Source: Epiperipatus broadwayi (lineage: Eukaryota > Onychophora > Udeonychophora > Euonychophora > Peripatidae). Taken from it: a DNA stretch of 64,000 nucleotides. Below are positions 59,095-64,000 of this stretch, one piece after another. The stretch is from positions 839,825 to 903,824 of the forward strand of contig JAQFVV010000064.1 in assembly GCA_028023455.1 (NCBI GenBank), in the 5' to 3' direction. The translations under genes were made by a program, and so were the position numbers. Within the stretch, counting starts at the first letter, position 1, and every line of letters begins with the position of its first letter. The notes below the pieces were generated by a model. That model was not told the origin of the DNA, made no database searches, and saw nothing but the letters and a program-made list of their open reading frames with translations.

Positions 59095-61510
59095 GCGTGT
59101 GTGTGTGTTGAAGTAAATATATTAATCATTTATCATTAATTTTTTCAGCTTCACTTATATATATTACAGAATTTCAAATTAAATGTTTTCCATCTACTTT
59201 ATTTGAAATTTTGTAAGATATAAGTAGCATTGCTTAGACATTTAATGGTAGATGGTGTGATATTCATATATTTTATTCCAGTACAAATTTATGGATAATC
59301 TAATTTTGTATATATATGTATTGTAATGGCTGGGCTAACATGGGTTAACTATTTGCATTTTGCTGTATTTATTTACATAAATTATACAGGTGTCATCTGG
59401 ATTTAAGCATCAGGAAATAAACCAACACATGTGTATTTTATTTTATTTTACAGATAATGATAACTACCACATAGAATACCCATTTGTAATTCCAAGCTAG
59501 ATCATGGAAAACCCAAGTTACTCCCGATGAATGAGGGGAGATCATACAATCTTCCATTTAAAAAAATTGGCAGATTAAGTAATAGTTTGATTTCAAATTT
59601 TCTTTAAACAAATCTTTTTAATATATATATTGTACCACTAATGAAAAGTGTTACATGTCTGTAATTTTATATAAAAAATTAAGATAAAAATAATTCATAA
59701 GCAGCTCAAAGATTTTAAAGAAAAAAGGGTTATTTAAAGAAATAATTAAAAGTTTAATAAAGAGAAGTTTAATGTAGAAGTTTGAAGAGTTTTTTTTTAA
59801 ACAAAACAGTTTGCTGAAGTCAAAACGCTGCATCATTCATAAGTTTACAAATTAAAGAGTAATTAAAGGAGGGAGGGAGAGATTAGACTAAGTAAAGGTT
59901 TAAAATTAAAAAAAGAGAAATCTTAAAAACTAAAATTGCTCTCTTATCATTTATTTAAGAGTGAGGGATGTGTGTATTGATAGAAAGATACATTTAAATG
60001 TGTATATAGGTGTGTATAAAAAGAAGTTGAATTTTTAAAAAATGTAAAATAAAGTTTGTAATATAAAAATGAAGCTAAATTCAAAGATGGTTACAAATAA
60101 ACAATGGGAATAATTAAAAAGTATATCTTATTCTAAGAAAATTAATCTATCAAGAAATGTGAATAGATAATGGGAATTTAATTAATTAATTTAATCAAAA
60201 AGAATATTAATCATTTGAACAATAAGAGTAATAGCATATAAATAGGCCCAGAAAAAAAGTCATTATTAGAGATCAGATAACTTTTTAGCAATATTATTCC
60301 AGTGAGTACAAATAAAATTTATTTTGAGAATACCAAAAAAAACATGCTGTTGCTAATAAGAAGTATGCCGCTGTGCTCCAGTCTCTGACTGCCTAGAATG
60401 TCTAAAGGTCTCCAATTAGCCAGAATAAATATTTAACAACCTGAGCCATTTAAACATTTGTATGCTAGACTGAAATGCAGCAAGGAACCACATTCATCAG
60501 CAATCCAAATTCCAACTGGTTGATACAACACGCATCACACAGGAGAAAGGATGAGCCATCTATCCAGAATCACTTATCTGAAAACCTGTAGGTAATATTA
60601 ATTATTCTTTATTTCCATTGTGTCATACTATATTATTGTAGCCATTGTAATCCTTGAAGCCTCCAGTGTCAGTATAATAAATGAACTCTATAACTAGCAT
60701 AAAAAGAACTATTTATGTGCAGTTAGTGTAAGCAGCAAGCATTCTCAGAACTTTTCCAAATCATACAAACAAACAGCTCATATGATAAGATGTGTGTGCA
60801 TGATATATGTTTTAATGCTTATGTTTATTTAAAATTGTAAGTTTATTGATAATATGTGTGCATGATATATGATATGTATTATTATTTTATTCAGAAAAGA
60901 AATGTTGAATGAATTCATAAATTAGTTCTGGGTTAATTTTAAAATATTAAAATTAATTATTTTTGGAAACTAGTATTTGTCAGTAGATTATTTTACTAAT
61001 ACCATTAATTAAAGCAGTTTATTATATTATTTTTCATTGAGCTAGTTGGGATTTATCAGGCGTTGAATTAGTAGCTGTTATCCATGGTATGCTAGTTACT
61101 TCTTGTAATTAACTGGTGCCTGAAGTTTACTTCAAAACAAATAAAGTACCTTGAATGACAGGGTTTGAATTCAGCAGTCAAGAAGTTCTGTAACCTGAAA
61201 ATATGGCTGTAGGTTATACCTTGTGTAACTTCAGTCTAGCTAGAGGTACCTCTGATATTGTGTTTTTCTGCCTGAGTGTTCATGCATTGTAATATTTAAA
61301 TTGCAGCTGGAGTGGGCAAATTTATAATATTGTATCATATTTTTTATATATAAAAGGAAGTCAGCAATTTGTTTTACAATTTTGTTTATCACAAGTTATT
61401 TCATTAAAGAATAAGTTTCACAATTTTTTTTTCTATTAAACAGTAAAATGTTCTCTATATTCTGTTTTCCAATTCGATCTTATCCCACCCGGTTCAAAGT
61501 GGTATCATTT
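58860..61510. other. AT-rich downstream stretch
   Basis: No gene recognised. A palindromic CA/TA/TG microsatellite lies at 59063-59108. A TATA-like GCATATAAATAGGCCC (60236) precedes a less AT-rich block (60360-60600) that could be the edge of an unrecognised LTR. Confidence 0.45.
59063..59108. repeat. (CA)n(TA)n(TG)n self-complementary microsatellite
   Basis: CA repeats, then TA repeats, then TG repeats: the two ends can pair, giving potential for hairpin or cruciform formation. Confidence 0.85.
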
Positions 61511-61516
61511 AGAAGT

Positions 61517-61583
61517 TCGCTATTATTATTGGGATATAGACTTTTAAACAGAGTGCGTTACTGGATATTTGTAATTGTGTAAT

Positions 61584-61590
<7 letters not shown>
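61517..61590. mobile_element. Partial copy of the 110-bp MITE
   Basis: GGGATATAGACTTTTAAACA, GTGCGTTACTGGATATTTGT and AATTGTGTAATGGTTTA match the right two thirds of 32761-32870. The left TIR is absent and the right end runs straight into a 75-bp TA tract. Confidence 0.75.

Positions 61591-61664
<74 letters not shown>
61588..61664. repeat. (TA)n microsatellite
   Basis: About 38 TA units directly after the partial MITE. The ORF across it is an artefact. Confidence 0.95.
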
Positions 61665-63502
<1,838 letters not shown>

Positions 63503-63574
63503 ATATTTAATTTCTGCTGTTGTATTTTTTTATCCAGTAGATTGATCACCATAGAAGGAAGGTTTTTATTCAGT

Positions 63575-64000
63575 TTTGTAAAAAACAGTCACTACATTTT
63601 CTTTTAGGGATACACTAAATCTGTTCTGTTTTTATTTGTATTTGTTAATCAAGCTGGCTCTGGATAAAATACATCACACTCTTTTGCTCCATTTGATTTT
63701 TGTGGTAGGTTTTCAGTTTATGTATATATTTTGGTATTTAAATTAAAGCATTTCTGTTTGCTTTCAATTTCATTGTCTTGTAATTATGGTAGTTCAACAC
63801 GTTCATCTTCTGTTATTTATTCTTTTATTTGAATGGTGTGTTCATTTTGTACATTTTCCTCCAAAAGTTTTGGTCCTGATGTATTTAAAAGTTCATCATA
63901 TATTTTTGATTCATTCACTGACTTTAAAATCAATTGAGCTTGTTCATAGTCCATGATTTGAGCCATTGTTTTTTCTTGAAGCTTTACTTGCTTATTATTT
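63575..64000 (-). pseudogene. Decayed minus-strand coding sequence at window edge
   Basis: The minus strand from the window end reads MAQIMDYEQAQLILKSVNES, then YDELLNTSGPKLLEENVQN, and continues in the same frame with only about four stops over 140 codons. Composition is balanced and charged, unlike random AT-rich DNA. It is probably a decayed transposon or retroelement ORF whose start lies outside the window or near 63966. The family is not recognised. Confidence 0.4.

Overview
The window is very AT-rich (by eye about three quarters A+T) and is eukaryotic. It has GT-AG splice signals around short exons, long introns, several classes of retroelement, fold-back and TIR elements, a short tRNA-derived SINE, and many long (TA)n tracts. 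Penelope-like elements with a GIY-YIG domain, Jockey/RTE-type LINEs and Ty3/gypsy elements together suggest an invertebrate animal with a repeat-swollen genome. I cannot place it more closely. There are no prokaryotic operons, no CRISPR array and no complete tRNA or rRNA gene.

The one convincing host gene runs on the + strand from 9.9 to 58.8 kb. A signal-peptide exon (9889-9934), a glycine-rich exon (12775-12969) and a terminal exon (58467-58777) join in matching phase 1 to give 183 codons plus stop. The protein is secreted, small and glycine/alanine-rich, with a repeated GFIKG module. Its second intron is about 45.5 kb and holds most of the mobile DNA. An unusual open segment at 10586-10692 could be an alternative last exon. 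A second possible transcription start (TATA box, initiator, short exons) lies at 44.37-44.68 kb.

Layout. 0-1.6 kb: AT-rich DNA with one short ORF. 1.64-4.08 kb: complete LTR retrotransposon (TSD GCATA) with a decayed gag and an intact coiled-coil ORF where pol should be. 4.4-5.0 and 7.8-9.3 kb: fold-back elements. 12.5 kb: SINE. 14.4-15.4 kb: LINE remnant. 15.8 kb: (ATT)n. 17.2-21.4 kb: decayed LINE on the minus strand (ORF1 zinc knuckle, endonuclease, RT). 21.9-22.3 kb: LINE tail. 23.6-24.05 kb: decayed minus-strand coding sequence. 24.2-26.0 kb: two head-to-head LINE fragments. 26.0-28.2 kb: Ty3/gypsy pol remnant. 32.8 kb: 110-bp MITE. 35.0-38.1 kb: old Penelope-like element. 38.1-42.4 kb: younger Penelope-like element with inverted and direct truncated arms. 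46.1-53.3 kb: minus-strand LTR element with 1.7-kb LTRs and only gag; one LTR carries an 831-bp TIR insertion with TA duplication. 53.3-53.9 kb: 600-bp fold-back element. 63.6-64.0 kb: decayed minus-strand coding sequence.

Three patterns stand out. Two unrelated LTR elements carry gag plus coiled coil but no recognisable pol. Fold-back elements with different arms share one core sequence. The Penelope terminal repeats carry a conserved motif resembling a hammerhead ribozyme with two altered core bases.
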